Source: Pseudomonas taeanensis MS-3 (GTDB taxonomy: Bacteria > Pseudomonadota > Gammaproteobacteria > Pseudomonadales > Pseudomonadaceae). Taken from it: DNA of 64,000 nt. The notes beneath the pieces are model-generated. The model did no database searches. It saw only the letters and a list, made by a program, of their open reading frames with translations, and had not been told where the DNA came from. A program made the translations under genes and the position numbers. Positions 51,181 through 60,183 of this stretch are shown one piece after another. How positions within the stretch are numbered: the stretch's first letter is position 1; each line of letters opens with the position of its first letter. The stretch covers positions 330,865 through 394,864 of the forward strand of contig NZ_AWSQ01000004.1 in NCBI RefSeq assembly GCF_000498575.2, read 5' to 3'.

Positions 51181-51302
51181 GTGCTGCTGCGTTCCGGCTC
51201 AGCCTCGACAACGAGGTGCGCAAACACCTTTACCTGCTGAATTTGCTCAACCCTAGGCAGCGCCGGGCCGCTGCTTACGCGCTCCCCGCGCAGCGAGCGA
51301 GG

Positions 51303-52607
51303 CTAAATGGCACAGCCCTGGGCGCCCAGCCAGGCGCGGAGCATGGCTCGGCGCTCCGGCGCCACCCTGTCGAGCACCTCATCCACTCCCGCCCCGGCCC
51401 GCAGGGCGCGCAGCAGCGGCGCTAGCTCGATCCCCTGCATATGCCAGATGCCCAGGGGCTGATCAGGAGTGATCACCACCTCGACCTCTTCGATCAAGTC
51501 GCCACGTATCACCGGAGCACGTTGCACCCGCACCTGGCTGAAGTCGGCCGCAGCATGCATCGGCTCGGCGTCCGGCCAACGGCACCGGGACTGCCAAAAG
51601 GCCTGCTCAGGCCAGTTCTGTTCCATGGCATAGAAATCCCGCCCGGTGCGGGCAAAGCGCAGAAACAACTGTTCCACCCGCTGTTGGTGGAAGCGCCGGG
51701 CTAATTCGGCGCGCTCGGGTCGTTGCAGTAGGGTGTTGATCACTGCTGGGGCCTGCAGGGCCGAGGATAACGACTGGAAGATGCCGTTGCCGGAAAGCGG
51801 GTCCACGGCCATGGCGGCGTCCCCCACGCGCAACCAATTAGTCCCCGCGACTTCATGGAACAGAGTGGCGGTGCTGCTGCGCGCATGCACAGTGGCCGGG
51901 TGTAGCGCCTGAGCGCCAAACAGTTCACGCACCAGGGACGACTGGCCACGGCGCACCGCACACCAGTCGGCGAGCTGCTCCTTGCTCGGCAAGTCGTTGG
52001 CCCCTGCATCCAGGGTGATCTGCCAATAACAACGGCCATCGCTCAGGCGCGCCATCCAGGCCCAGCCGTCGCTCAAGCTTTCCACTGCCGAGGCCGGACT
52101 GCCCTCTTCAGCCTGCCACTGGTTGAGCAGGCTAAGGGTTTCCGGTCCGCGCTGACGCCTACCGCCCAGCGGGGCCTGGCGGCCGCGGGCTTCAACCAGA
52201 AAGTCGGCGTGCAGCCGCGTACCCGGCTCGATCTGCAGCTGATGCCCGCAGGCACTGGACTCCGTTGAACGTACCCGTGCCTCGACCAGCCCGATACCGG
52301 CGGCATGCAGATCCTCGCGGATCGCCGCATCGAAGGTTGGCCGATCGACGAGAAACTCCTGATTGAACCCCTGTGTGATGCCATTCCAGTTCACCCGGCG
52401 TGCTGAGGCGGCATTGACGCAAGCCCCAGCCTTTATCAAGCCGGCCTGCCGCAGGCCGTCGAGGACCCGCTGCGACACCCCTTCCACCGCAGCGAAGCGC
52501 CGCCATTCGCTGACTACCCGTACGCCATAGCCCAGGCGCTTGAGGCCCAGCGCCACTGCGGCGCCGGCCGGCCCGGCACCGAGCACGAGGATGCGCGGCG
52601 CACTCAT
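51303..52607 (-). CDS. qhpG: FAD-dependent monooxygenase for CTQ formation
   Basis: This 434-residue flavoprotein has the N-terminal Rossmann motif VLGAGPAGAAVA and the second FAD motif GDAAMAVDPLSGNGIFQSL, typical of group A flavin monooxygenases and LodB-like maturases. In the QHNDH system of Paracoccus, QhpG oxygenates the precursor tryptophan on the way to CTQ. It is the last gene of a minus-strand unit, and its ATG overlaps the qhpE stop (ATGA). No signal peptide is present, consistent with a cytoplasmic step before export. Confidence 0.9.
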   Translation of the reverse strand: MSAPRILVLGAGPAGAAVALGLKRLGYGVRVVSEWRRFAAVEGVSQRVLDGLRQAGLIKAGACVNAASARRVNWNGITQGFNQEFLVDRPTFDAAIREDLHAAGIGLVEARVRSTESSACGHQLQIEPGTRLHADFLVEARGRQAPLGGRRQRGPETLSLLNQWQAEEGSPASAVESLSDGWAWMARLSDGRCYWQITLDAGANDLPSKEQLADWCAVRRGQSSLVRELFGAQALHPATVHARSSTATLFHEVAGTNWLRVGDAAMAVDPLSGNGIFQSLSSALQAPAVINTLLQRPERAELARRFHQQRVEQLFLRFARTGRDFYAMEQNWPEQAFWQSRCRWPDAEPMHAAADFSQVRVQRAPVIRGDLIEEVEVVITPDQPLGIWHMQGIELAPLLRALRAGAGVDEVLDRVAPERRAMLRAWLGAQGCAI

Positions 52608-53281
52608 GTTGCCACCCCGCGGCGTTCCGGACCGATATAGCTAGCCCCCTGACGCAGGTAGTCGATGACGGCCTGACGCCCTGCTCCGGGCTCACGCCGC
52701 AGAAAAGCGGCGATCTGCCCACTGAGGGCCGCACAAGCGACACTGGCGCCAGCCAGGCCGTTGTCGGCGCGGACCGGCGCGCCAAAGTCGGCTTGGGCAC
52801 TGTCGAGCCAGGACCATTGTCCGGCGGCGCAGCGCGCATCGCCGGTAATGCGCAACACGCCGGGATAGCCGGCGGGAAATACCTGTGCTCCCTGAGCCGG
52901 ACTGGAGGCGCAGATCAGGATGCCGGCCTCGCTTGCGGCGGCGCAGGCCTCGCGCAGCAGCGGGCGATCCTGACGCAGGCCGAGGCTGAGGTTGATCAAG
53001 ACCACCCGCTGCTCGATCAACCAATGGATGGCAGCGGCGATCTGCAACGGAGTGGTGGACCCGCGCCCGGCGAATACCTGGGCCACGCAAAGTTGCAGCG
53101 AGCCCGCCTGCTCCTTCAGGGTGGCAATAACTGCCGTGCCGTGGCCGAGCAGGTCCGGCTCGACGGCCCCCTGCCGCAGCTGCTCGGCATCCAGCCAGAA
53201 ACGCTGCGCGACGCAGACCAGCGCTGCCTGCTGCGGCCCATGACCACTGTCGATCACACCAACGCGCGGTTCAGTCGACAT
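52604..53281 (-). CDS. qhpE: Subtilisin-like leader peptidase for the gamma subunit
   Basis: This 225-residue S8-family protease lacks a signal peptide or propeptide. The triad is Asp11 (GVIDSGHG), His47 (GHGTAV) and Ser180 (AGASVACAA). It is much shorter than secreted subtilases. In Paracoccus the cytoplasmic QhpE removes the 28-residue leader of QhpC after crosslinking. Both ends overlap neighbours (11 bp with qhpF, 4 bp with qhpG), so it is translated as part of the maturation operon. Confidence 0.92.
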   Translation of the reverse strand: MSTEPRVGVIDSGHGPQQAALVCVAQRFWLDAEQLRQGAVEPDLLGHGTAVIATLKEQAGSLQLCVAQVFAGRGSTTPLQIAAAIHWLIEQRVVLINLSLGLRQDRPLLREACAAASEAGILICASSPAQGAQVFPAGYPGVLRITGDARCAAGQWSWLDSAQADFGAPVRADNGLAGASVACAALSGQIAAFLRREPGAGRQAVIDYLRQGASYIGPERRGVAT

Positions 53282-55004
53282 GGCTCACCGGTGCGCTGTC
53301 CAGCCGCGACAACTGCCCGGCCGCCATATGCAGGTGCAAATCGGACTGAGCCAGGGTGGACGCACGATGGCTGATCACGATGCGTGTGCGTGCGGCGAAT
53401 AGCTGGTCGATGGCGGCGATCACTTCACGTTCGGTGCTCTCATCGACCGCCGAGGTGGCTTCATCCAGCACCAGAATCAGCGGATCCTGGAGCAGCGCGC
53501 GGGCAATCGCGATGCGCTGTTTCTGGCCGCCGGATAGCTGCTGACCACGCTCGCCGATCGGGCTGTCGAGCCCCAGCGGTAGCCCCTCGATCAAACTATC
53601 GAGGCGGGCCTGGCTTGCCACTGCGGCGATGGCCGCGCGGCTGGCCCCAGGGGTGCTGTAGGCAATATTTTCGGCCAGGGTGCCGCGAAAGAGCACGATA
53701 TCCTGGCTGACCACGACGATACGCTTACGCAGTTCGAACAGGTCCAACTCGCGCAGGTCGCAGCCGTGCAGACGGATACAGCCGCGATCGGGATCGTAGA
53801 AGCGCTGCAACAGGTCGATCAGTGTGGATTTACCAACACCGGAGGCGCCGCTGATGGCGACTTTGAGCCCACCCGGAATGAAGGTATCGCCCCCCCGCAG
53901 CACGGCATTGCTACCATGCTCGTGGGCGAACCAGACGCCTTCAAAACGCAATTCACCATTGCCTGCAGGAAGCTCAACCGGCTGCTCGGGCTGGCTCACC
54001 TGGGCCGGCTCGCGCTGCAGCTCCATCACCCGGCCGAGGCTGACAGTCATGCGCTGCAGAGCCACATACAGGCCGAGCAGACTCTGTACCGGACCCACGG
54101 CCATGCCCAGGTAGGTGGAAAAGGCAATCAGCGCGCCGAGTTGCCAGGTGCCCTGCACTACCCAGTAGCCACCGATGATGAAGGCGCAGGCACGCGACAA
54201 CGAGGTCAGGGTGCCGGGCACCGCGTGGGTGAAGAACTCGGTGACCTGCAGCTTCAACAACTGGCTCATGTAGCCTTGCCCGAGGTGTTCCAGGCGCTGC
54301 GATTCGCGCCGTTGCTGGCCGGCAGCCTGGATGAATTTCATCGCCGGCAGAGTTTCCACCAGAAAGGAAGACACGTCGGCCGAGCGCTCGCGCAGGCTGC
54401 GCACGTCGCGCTCGACCTTTCGGCGCATCCAACGCAACCAGACCACCTCGAGGGGAATCAGCACGGCCACCAGCAGCGACAGTTGCCAGGACAGCGCCAG
54501 CATCAGGGCGATGGCGCCAATCAGACCGATCACACTGGAAACCGCGGAGAACAATGCATCAACGGCAAAGCGTTGTATCTCGGCCACATCACCATCCAGC
54601 CGGGATAGCAGGTCACCGATCCGCCGTCGGCCGAAGAAGGCCGGCGACAGGCCTTGCAGATGGCGGTATAGCGCGTCACGCAGAGCAAACAGAATGCGCC
54701 CGGAGAGGCGCGTGTGCAGGTAGCGGTTCAGCCCACCAAGCAGGGTACTGAAGATACCGACCACGATCATGGCCACGGCCACCTGCACCAGTTTGTCGAA
54801 ATCCTTGGCCAACAGGCCGTCATCGATCAGCGTCTTGGTCAGCCAGGGCTGTGCCAGCACCAGCATGGAAGCGCAGAATGACAGCCCGAGCAGTGCCAGG
54901 ATGGCACGCTGATGGGGGCGCACGAAGCCGTACAGCCAGGTCATGGCCTGGCCGAACAGCACTGGATCACGGGTCTCGATCAAGCGGGTCAGTAAGGCAA
55001 TCAT
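53271..55004 (-). CDS. qhpF: ABC exporter for the crosslinked gamma subunit
   Basis: This 577-residue protein fuses an ABC transmembrane domain (about 30-320, six helices) with an ATPase. It has Walker A SGASGVGKST, signature LSGGQKQRIAIARALL and Walker B LILVLDEATSAVDE. There is no N-terminal C39 peptidase domain, fitting a system with a separate protease. In QHNDH biogenesis the ABC protein moves the mature gamma subunit to the periplasm, as that subunit has no Sec signal. It lies 63 bp after the regulator gene and overlaps qhpE. Confidence 0.92.
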   Translation of the reverse strand: MIALLTRLIETRDPVLFGQAMTWLYGFVRPHQRAILALLGLSFCASMLVLAQPWLTKTLIDDGLLAKDFDKLVQVAVAMIVVGIFSTLLGGLNRYLHTRLSGRILFALRDALYRHLQGLSPAFFGRRRIGDLLSRLDGDVAEIQRFAVDALFSAVSSVIGLIGAIALMLALSWQLSLLVAVLIPLEVVWLRWMRRKVERDVRSLRERSADVSSFLVETLPAMKFIQAAGQQRRESQRLEHLGQGYMSQLLKLQVTEFFTHAVPGTLTSLSRACAFIIGGYWVVQGTWQLGALIAFSTYLGMAVGPVQSLLGLYVALQRMTVSLGRVMELQREPAQVSQPEQPVELPAGNGELRFEGVWFAHEHGSNAVLRGGDTFIPGGLKVAISGASGVGKSTLIDLLQRFYDPDRGCIRLHGCDLRELDLFELRKRIVVVSQDIVLFRGTLAENIAYSTPGASRAAIAAVASQARLDSLIEGLPLGLDSPIGERGQQLSGGQKQRIAIARALLQDPLILVLDEATSAVDESTEREVIAAIDQLFAARTRIVISHRASTLAQSDLHLHMAAGQLSRLDSAPVSHVD

Positions 55005-55067
55005 CGTGACTCGATGGGCAGCGCAATCTTAAGCGCGCCTGTAATGGATGGGCACAGTGGCATTGGC

Positions 55068-56975
55068 TCAGGCCCGCAACTGTTTGAGCTTGCGGTACAA
55101 CGTAGCGCGGCTGATGCCCAGCGAGTCGGCAGCGGCCGATACATTGCCCTGATGGCGCTCCAGGGAGCTGCGGATCAGCTCCAGCTCACTCTCGCGAATA
55201 CTACCCGGCTGCCGACAACTGGCGGTCAGCTCATCCAGCAGGCTGTCGGTCAGGTGCTCGAGTCCCAGCACGGTTTCACCCTCTTCGCGCATGGCCAGGG
55301 CCGAGCGCAGGACCATCTCCAGCTGACGGATATTGCCCGGCCAGTCATAACCACCGAGCATTTCGCTCAAATCTGAGTCCAGGCTGATCTGCTCGGCGCC
55401 GAGTTTATGCAGCACTCTGACGATCATCCCGGCCAGGTCCTCACGCTCGCGCAGCGCCGGCAGACGTAGGCTTACACCGTTGAGCCGGTAGTAGAGATCC
55501 TCGCGAAAACTCTTGTCCTGGACCAGGCGTTTGAGATCACGGTGGGTGGCGCAAATTACCGCTATGTCTATGCTCTGCTCCTCGCCTGCGCCCAACGGAG
55601 CCACCTTGCGCTCCTGCAACACGCGCAGCAGACGCGCCTGCAGGCTCAGCGGCATATCGCCGATCTCATCGAGGAACAAGGTGCCGCCATGAGCCTGCAT
55701 CAAGCGGCCAACCATGCCGCCCTTACGTGAGCCCGTGAAGGCGCCTTCACGGTAGCCGAACAACTCGGACTCGATCAGGCCTTCGGGAATCGCCGCACAG
55801 TTGACTGCGACAAAGGGTTTGTCGGCTCGCGCGCTGGCTTGGTGCAGCGCCCGTGCGACCACTTCCTTACCGGTACCGGTCTCGCCCAGCAACAACACCG
55901 GCAGGTCACCCGCCAGGCCCTGGCGGGCATGGCGCAAGGCACGGGTTAAGCGGCTGTCACCAGCAGCCAGTTCGTCCAGGCCCAGGGCCTTGGTCTGCGC
56001 GCCGCGCGGCGGATGCGCCGGGACTGTAGCCAGGCTGGAATGCCGGGGCAGCTGCAGGGCCTTGAAATAGAACTCACCCTTGACGGTCTGCACGCTGCTG
56101 ACTGCACCCTGCAGTAGACGACCGATGAGTTGCGGGGAGCGAGTGCCGAGCAAGTCGCTACTGCGCCGACCGACCAGCGTCGCGCGGCTCATCTGTAGCA
56201 GGCCACAGGCCTGTTCGTTGGCCGCCAACACTTCACCGTCGAGGCTCAACGCCAACAACCCATGCCAGGCAGAACCCAGGTATTGCGGCCGACTGTGAAA
56301 GGCCAGTACCAAGTGCTCGGGATAGCCGCTGGCAAACAGACGACTCTCGATATTGCTGGCGGCCAGCATCAGGGTGGCGAGGTTATCCTGGGGGTGACTC
56401 ATGTGACCGTCACGGGTCAGGTCGAGCACACCGATCACCGCACCCTGGGCGTCTTTGATCGGCACCGAGGTACAGGAGAACCGGCTGAGGCGATCGAGGT
56501 AGTGTTCGCCACAGTTGATCAAGGTCGGTCGCCCTTCCGCAACCGCGGTGCCCAGGGCGTTGGTACCCCTTAGCGATTCGCTCCAGCAACTGCCGGGCTT
56601 GAGATCACGCAGACCGAACTCTCTCAGGTAGTGGGTCTGTCCGTCGAGGGCAAGGATATTGGCCTGGGCATCGCCGAGGATCACCAGCCCTGCCTTGCCC
56701 TGCTGGTTGATCAAGTACTCCAGCTCAGGAGTGGCGGCATCGATCAGCAGGCGATTGCTCGCCAGTAGCAGGTGCAGGTCGTTGTCCTGCTCTAGTCCCG
56801 CCGCCTCGTTCTCCAGGCAGCTCAAGCCATAATCGAGGCTGCGCCGCCAGGAGGCGTCGATCTCCTCGCGCAACACGCCATGAGGCAACTCGCCCTCGTT
56901 GATCAGTTTCAATCGCGCGAGCCGTGATTCTTGCAAAGGGTCGGTGGCCATTGTTGTTCGAATCTCTTGTGCCAT
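55068..56975 (-). CDS. Sigma-54-dependent regulator, AcoR-like
   Basis: This 635-residue activator has an N-terminal GAF-type sensor (about 60-210) and a PAS-like part. The central AAA+ domain has Walker A GETGTGKE (364-371), the sigma-54 contact loop GAFTGS (411-416), and a C-terminal Fis-type helix-turn-helix (NVSAAADSLGISRATLYRKLKQLRA). It can work only at -24/-12 promoters such as the one before the aldehyde dehydrogenase gene. The ATG at 56975 has GGAG at 6-bp spacing; the frame to 57032 lacks a ribosome-binding site. It is upstream of qhpF on the same strand. In Paracoccus the locus regulator is AraC-type, so this is a different solution. Confidence 0.9.
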   Translation of the reverse strand: MAQEIRTTMATDPLQESRLARLKLINEGELPHGVLREEIDASWRRSLDYGLSCLENEAAGLEQDNDLHLLLASNRLLIDAATPELEYLINQQGKAGLVILGDAQANILALDGQTHYLREFGLRDLKPGSCWSESLRGTNALGTAVAEGRPTLINCGEHYLDRLSRFSCTSVPIKDAQGAVIGVLDLTRDGHMSHPQDNLATLMLAASNIESRLFASGYPEHLVLAFHSRPQYLGSAWHGLLALSLDGEVLAANEQACGLLQMSRATLVGRRSSDLLGTRSPQLIGRLLQGAVSSVQTVKGEFYFKALQLPRHSSLATVPAHPPRGAQTKALGLDELAAGDSRLTRALRHARQGLAGDLPVLLLGETGTGKEVVARALHQASARADKPFVAVNCAAIPEGLIESELFGYREGAFTGSRKGGMVGRLMQAHGGTLFLDEIGDMPLSLQARLLRVLQERKVAPLGAGEEQSIDIAVICATHRDLKRLVQDKSFREDLYYRLNGVSLRLPALREREDLAGMIVRVLHKLGAEQISLDSDLSEMLGGYDWPGNIRQLEMVLRSALAMREEGETVLGLEHLTDSLLDELTASCRQPGSIRESELELIRSSLERHQGNVSAAADSLGISRATLYRKLKQLRA

Positions 56976-57702
56976 CTCTCGCTCCAGCGCCTGCATCCGC
57001 AGCGCCAACCCGCTCGATTCCAGGCTAACCATGCGGTGGTGGAGTTACTTATTTTGAATGTCTACACCCCTAGCCCATGCGGGTAAAGGCTTCTATGCCC
57101 GTCGGATGGCGGACATCCGTACAGCCAGTGATCCCGCACTCGTATAGCAGTCAGGCTGACACATGCTTACGTTAACGTAAAGGTTAACAAACAAGGCAAT
57201 TCCTATGCCTGTTCCTGTTTAGCTGCCCAGTACCGCCAAGGTCGAATAACGCTCGGCATATACCCGTCCCTTAGCCGGGCAAGCTCCTTGGGGTTGTGAA
57301 CCCATTAGCACTCTTGTTAAACGGGTCTATGCTGACCAACGCAAATGGAACCATAGTGCTGTCAGGCCTGTTCATTGGTATCCGCTGGCTCGCTTGTTTC
57401 GCTGAGCGGACCAGCTGCGGCGCAGGCCTGAGGGATAAGCGCTAGAGGCATACAGCACCACTTCGCGGGGCTGTATGGCAAAGAGACTCGCAGCGTTAGG
57501 CGTTTCTCTAAACACAGGGATGTGCAGTCCGCAGACAAGGACCTAGGTCTTTGCATTCGCGAGAGGCTGGTTTGGCAGATGCCGAATCAGAGCCCTCTGC
57601 TGGAGCCTGAACAACTCGGCAGAACGTCCCAAAACTGTCAGGAATCGACGAGACCACAACCCGTGGCCTCGTTACCCACCTATACACAGGGGATATTCAA
57701 AC
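56976..57702. other. Long gap between the regulator and the subtilase gene
   Basis: This 727-bp region contains no supported gene. It holds a CGGATG-GCGGA-CATCCG palindrome (57103-57119), a LiuR-like box (57166-57182), a hairpin with CATACAGC/GCTGTATG arms (57449-57477), and a leader hairpin CGAGACCAC/GTGGCCTCG (57649-57671) just before the subtilase start. The last 500 bp may be a transcribed leader. Confidence 0.6.
57166..57182. promoter_or_regulatory. LiuR-like box without an adjacent liu gene
   Basis: CTTACGTTAACGTAAAG shares TTACGTTAACGTAAAGGT with the box before liuR (59716-59733), including the bases downstream. The nearest genes are the sigma-54 regulator (191 bp away, minus) and the subtilase (520 bp away, plus). 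Confidence 0.68.
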
Positions 57703-59418
57703 GTGACTTCTATCCGCACTAGCACTACCCGTGCACTGCGTACCCATGCGCTTGCTACCGCTTGCACATTGGCGATGGTAGTACCCACGGCCTTCGCGGT
57801 ACCAGACATTGGCACCGATCGCATCAACACCAGCATGCTCAAGGCAGGCCAAACCTATGACCGTTTCATCGTCAAATACCGCGCAGGCAGCAACGAGTTG
57901 GCCAGTAGCAGTATGCGTGCCCAGGCATTGAACAATGCCGGGCTGCTGCAGGGCTTGGCCGTTGGCCATCTACGGCGTATGGCCGTCGGCGCCGATGTGA
58001 TTAGGTCCGAGCGCAAACTTGATCGCGCAGGCGCCGAGGCCTTGATGCAACAGATCGCGGCGAATCCCAATGTCGAGTACATCGAAGTCGACGCACTGCT
58101 CAAACCGGTATTTACTCCGAACGACTCGCGTTACAACGAACAGTGGCATTACTACGAGCCCACCGCCGGGATCAACGCGCCCGCCGCCTGGGACCTGTCC
58201 ACCGGCAGCGGCGTGGTGGTCGCGGTACTGGATACCGGCATCACCAACCACCCCGACCTGAACGCTAACGTGATCGCCGGATACGACTTGATCTCCGACA
58301 CGGCGGTGTCCAACGACGGTGACGGCCGCGATGCCGACCCATCCGACCCGGGTGACTGGACCACCGGCCAGTGCGACGCACCCAGCGATTCCAGCTGGCA
58401 CGGCACCCATGTCGCTGGCACCGTGGCGGCAGTCACCAACAACGGCGATGGCGTGGCAGGTGTGGCGTACAGCGCCAAGATCATGCCGGTACGGGTGCTC
58501 GGCACGTGCGGCGGCTACACCTCGGACATCGCCGACGGCATCGTTTGGGCATCGGGTGGCAGCGTCAGCGGCGTTCCGCTAACGAAGACCCCGGCCCAGG
58601 TGATCAACATGAGCCTCGGCGGCAGCGGCGCCTGCAGCATCACCACGCAGAACGCGATCAACAGCGCAGTGGGGCGTGGCAGCACCGTGGTGGTGGCAGC
58701 TGGCAACGAAAACGCCAATGCCGCCAACTTCAACCCGGCCAGTTGCAACAACGTCATCGTGGTGGCCGCCACCACGCGCAGCGGGTCGCGTTCAAGCTTC
58801 TCCAACTACGGCTCGATAGTGGACCTGGCCGCACCGGGCTCGGGCATCCTCTCCACGCTCAACAGCGGCACCACCACGCCGGGCACTGCCAGCTACGCCG
58901 CGTACAACGGCACCTCCATGGCCGCCCCGCACATCGCCGGGGTGGTCGCGCTGATGCAGGCAGCGGCGGTGAAGACCCCGGCACAGGTGGAGAGCAATCT
59001 GAAAAGCACCACCCGCCCTCTGCCCGGCAGCTGTGCCGGAGGATGCGGGACGGGTATCGTCGATGCTCGGGCGGCGATCAATGTCCAGGCCGGTAGCCCA
59101 CCAAGCAATGACGACACCTTGTTCAATGGGCAGCCACTTACCGGCCTGGCAGGCAGCAGGAGTTCAGAGACGCGCTACAGCATCACCGTACCGTCAGGAG
59201 TCAGCAGCCTGTCGTTCACTCTGTCCGGCGGTTCCGGCGATGCCGACCTCTATGTGCGTTTTGGCTCTGCGCCGACTACCGGGAGCTTCGATTGCCGTCC
59301 CTACCTCAACGGCAATAACGAGACCTGTACTTTCCCTGCCCCACAGGCCGGTACCTACCATGTGATGATCCGCGGCTACTCCAGCTATTCCGGAGCCAGC
59401 CTGGTGGCGCGTCACTAA
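57703..59418 (+). CDS. Secreted S8 subtilase with C-terminal PPC domain
   Basis: This 571-residue extracellular protease has a signal sequence (about 1-32, ending TAFA), an inhibitor-I9-like propeptide (about 45-135), and an S8 catalytic domain with Asp177 (VLDTG), His233 (HGTHVAG), oxyanion Asn335 (AAGNE) and Ser405 (GTSMAAP). A C-terminal PPC domain follows (about 480-571, SGGSGDADLYVRFG). It is unlike the short cytoplasmic QhpE. The start is GTG with AGGGGA 8 bp upstream. It is followed by a strong terminator, so it is monocistronic. Similar enzymes are exported by type II secretion (family knowledge). Confidence 0.94.
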   Translation: MTSIRTSTTRALRTHALATACTLAMVVPTAFAVPDIGTDRINTSMLKAGQTYDRFIVKYRAGSNELASSSMRAQALNNAGLLQGLAVGHLRRMAVGADVIRSERKLDRAGAEALMQQIAANPNVEYIEVDALLKPVFTPNDSRYNEQWHYYEPTAGINAPAAWDLSTGSGVVVAVLDTGITNHPDLNANVIAGYDLISDTAVSNDGDGRDADPSDPGDWTTGQCDAPSDSSWHGTHVAGTVAAVTNNGDGVAGVAYSAKIMPVRVLGTCGGYTSDIADGIVWASGGSVSGVPLTKTPAQVINMSLGGSGACSITTQNAINSAVGRGSTVVVAAGNENANAANFNPASCNNVIVVAATTRSGSRSSFSNYGSIVDLAAPGSGILSTLNSGTTTPGTASYAAYNGTSMAAPHIAGVVALMQAAAVKTPAQVESNLKSTTRPLPGSCAGGCGTGIVDARAAINVQAGSPPSNDDTLFNGQPLTGLAGSRSSETRYSITVPSGVSSLSFTLSGGSGDADLYVRFGSAPTTGSFDCRPYLNGNNETCTFPAPQAGTYHVMIRGYSSYSGASLVARH

Positions 59419-59530
59419 GCTGCGCTGGGCTCCACTTCCTTGGTTGGGACTGCGTCGCAACGGCTAAGCCCCTGCCTGCAGAATGGCCGGGGAGCTGGCC
59501 TGCCAAGAAGCTGATTTAGCTCTCAGCCGC

Positions 59531-59576
59531 TACATAAAAGGTAAGGCCCGCGAAAGCGGGCCTTACCTTTTATGTA
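59531..59576. terminator. Strong bidirectional intrinsic terminator
   Basis: A perfect 21-bp stem (59531-59551 with 59556-59576) with a GAAA tetraloop, ending TTACCTTTTATG. It closes the subtilase gene. Confidence 0.93.
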
Positions 59577-59715
59577 TGAGTTGAACTGTGAGCGACTACA
59601 TTGTGCTTTAAGTTTATCTCATAGGTTATTGTTATATATACAGATCTATTCAAAAAGCAATGAGCTGGTCAACCAAGTCACCACCTTACTCCCTGTTGAC
59701 TTAATGCACGCCCAG

Positions 59716-59733
59716 CTTTACGTTAACGTAAAG
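59716..59733. promoter_or_regulatory. LiuR operator, perfect palindrome
   Basis: CTTTACGTTAACGTAAAG is an 18-bp perfect palindrome immediately upstream of the MerR-type liuR start. Its last bases AAAG form part of the AAAGG ribosome-binding site. Position and symmetry fit autoregulation of liuRABCD by LiuR, as described for the Liu regulon. Confidence 0.88.
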
Positions 59734-59737
59734 GTAA

Positions 59738-60154
59738 ATGAGCGAGACGATTTCCATGGCTGCTCCCTACAGCATCTCCGACCTGGCCCGCGAGCTGGAC
59801 ATCACCACCCGCGCCATTCGCTTCTATGAGGAGCAAGGCATGCTCAGCCCCGAGCGACGTGGTCAGGAGCGTATCTACAGCGGCAAGGACAAGGTCACCC
59901 TGAAGCTGATTTTGCGCGGCAAGCGCATCGGCTTCTCCCTGGCCGAGTGCAAGGAGCTGATCGAGCTGTACGACCCGGTGCATGGCAATCGCAAGCAACT
60001 GGAAACCTTCATGCACAAGATTGCCGAACGTCGCAGCCAGCTGCAGCAACAGCTGCTGGACATCGAACAGATGCAGCTGGAACTGGATACGGCCGAAGAA
60101 CGCTGCCTCAGCGCACTAGCTGAAACCGATAAAAAACAAGGCATTACAGCCTAA
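59738..60154 (+). CDS. liuR: MerR-family regulator LiuR
   Basis: This 138-residue regulator has a MerR helix-turn-helix ([26 protein letters not shown]) and a C-terminal coiled-coil dimerisation helix. It has no metal-binding cysteine pair, as expected for the LiuR type. It precedes liuABC, and the gene start touches the operator palindrome. The ATG at 59738 has AAAGG in the operator; an internal ATG at 59756 would drop six residues and has no good ribosome-binding site. LiuR controls leucine/isovalerate catabolism in Pseudomonas. Confidence 0.92.
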   Translation: MSETISMAAPYSISDLARELDITTRAIRFYEEQGMLSPERRGQERIYSGKDKVTLKLILRGKRIGFSLAECKELIELYDPVHGNRKQLETFMHKIAERRSQLQQQLLDIEQMQLELDTAEERCLSALAETDKKQGITA

Positions 60155-60183
60155 ACCTCATAATTATTATGACAGGTGGAACC

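Larger units (their letters stand above)
59419..59737. other. Gap between the subtilase and liuR
   Basis: This 319-bp gap holds the strong terminator (59531-59576), an AT-rich stretch near 59610-59660 and the LiuR operator (59716-59733). No gene was seen. Confidence 0.7.

Noticed and set aside
51216..51302. Short frame RKHLYLLNLLNPRQRRAAA after the chemoreceptor
   Set aside because: No ribosome-binding site, short, and it runs antisense into qhpG.
57490..57520. GCGTTAGGC resembling an integron attC core
   Set aside because: No paired RYYYAAC partner at a plausible distance and no integrase or cassette genes.
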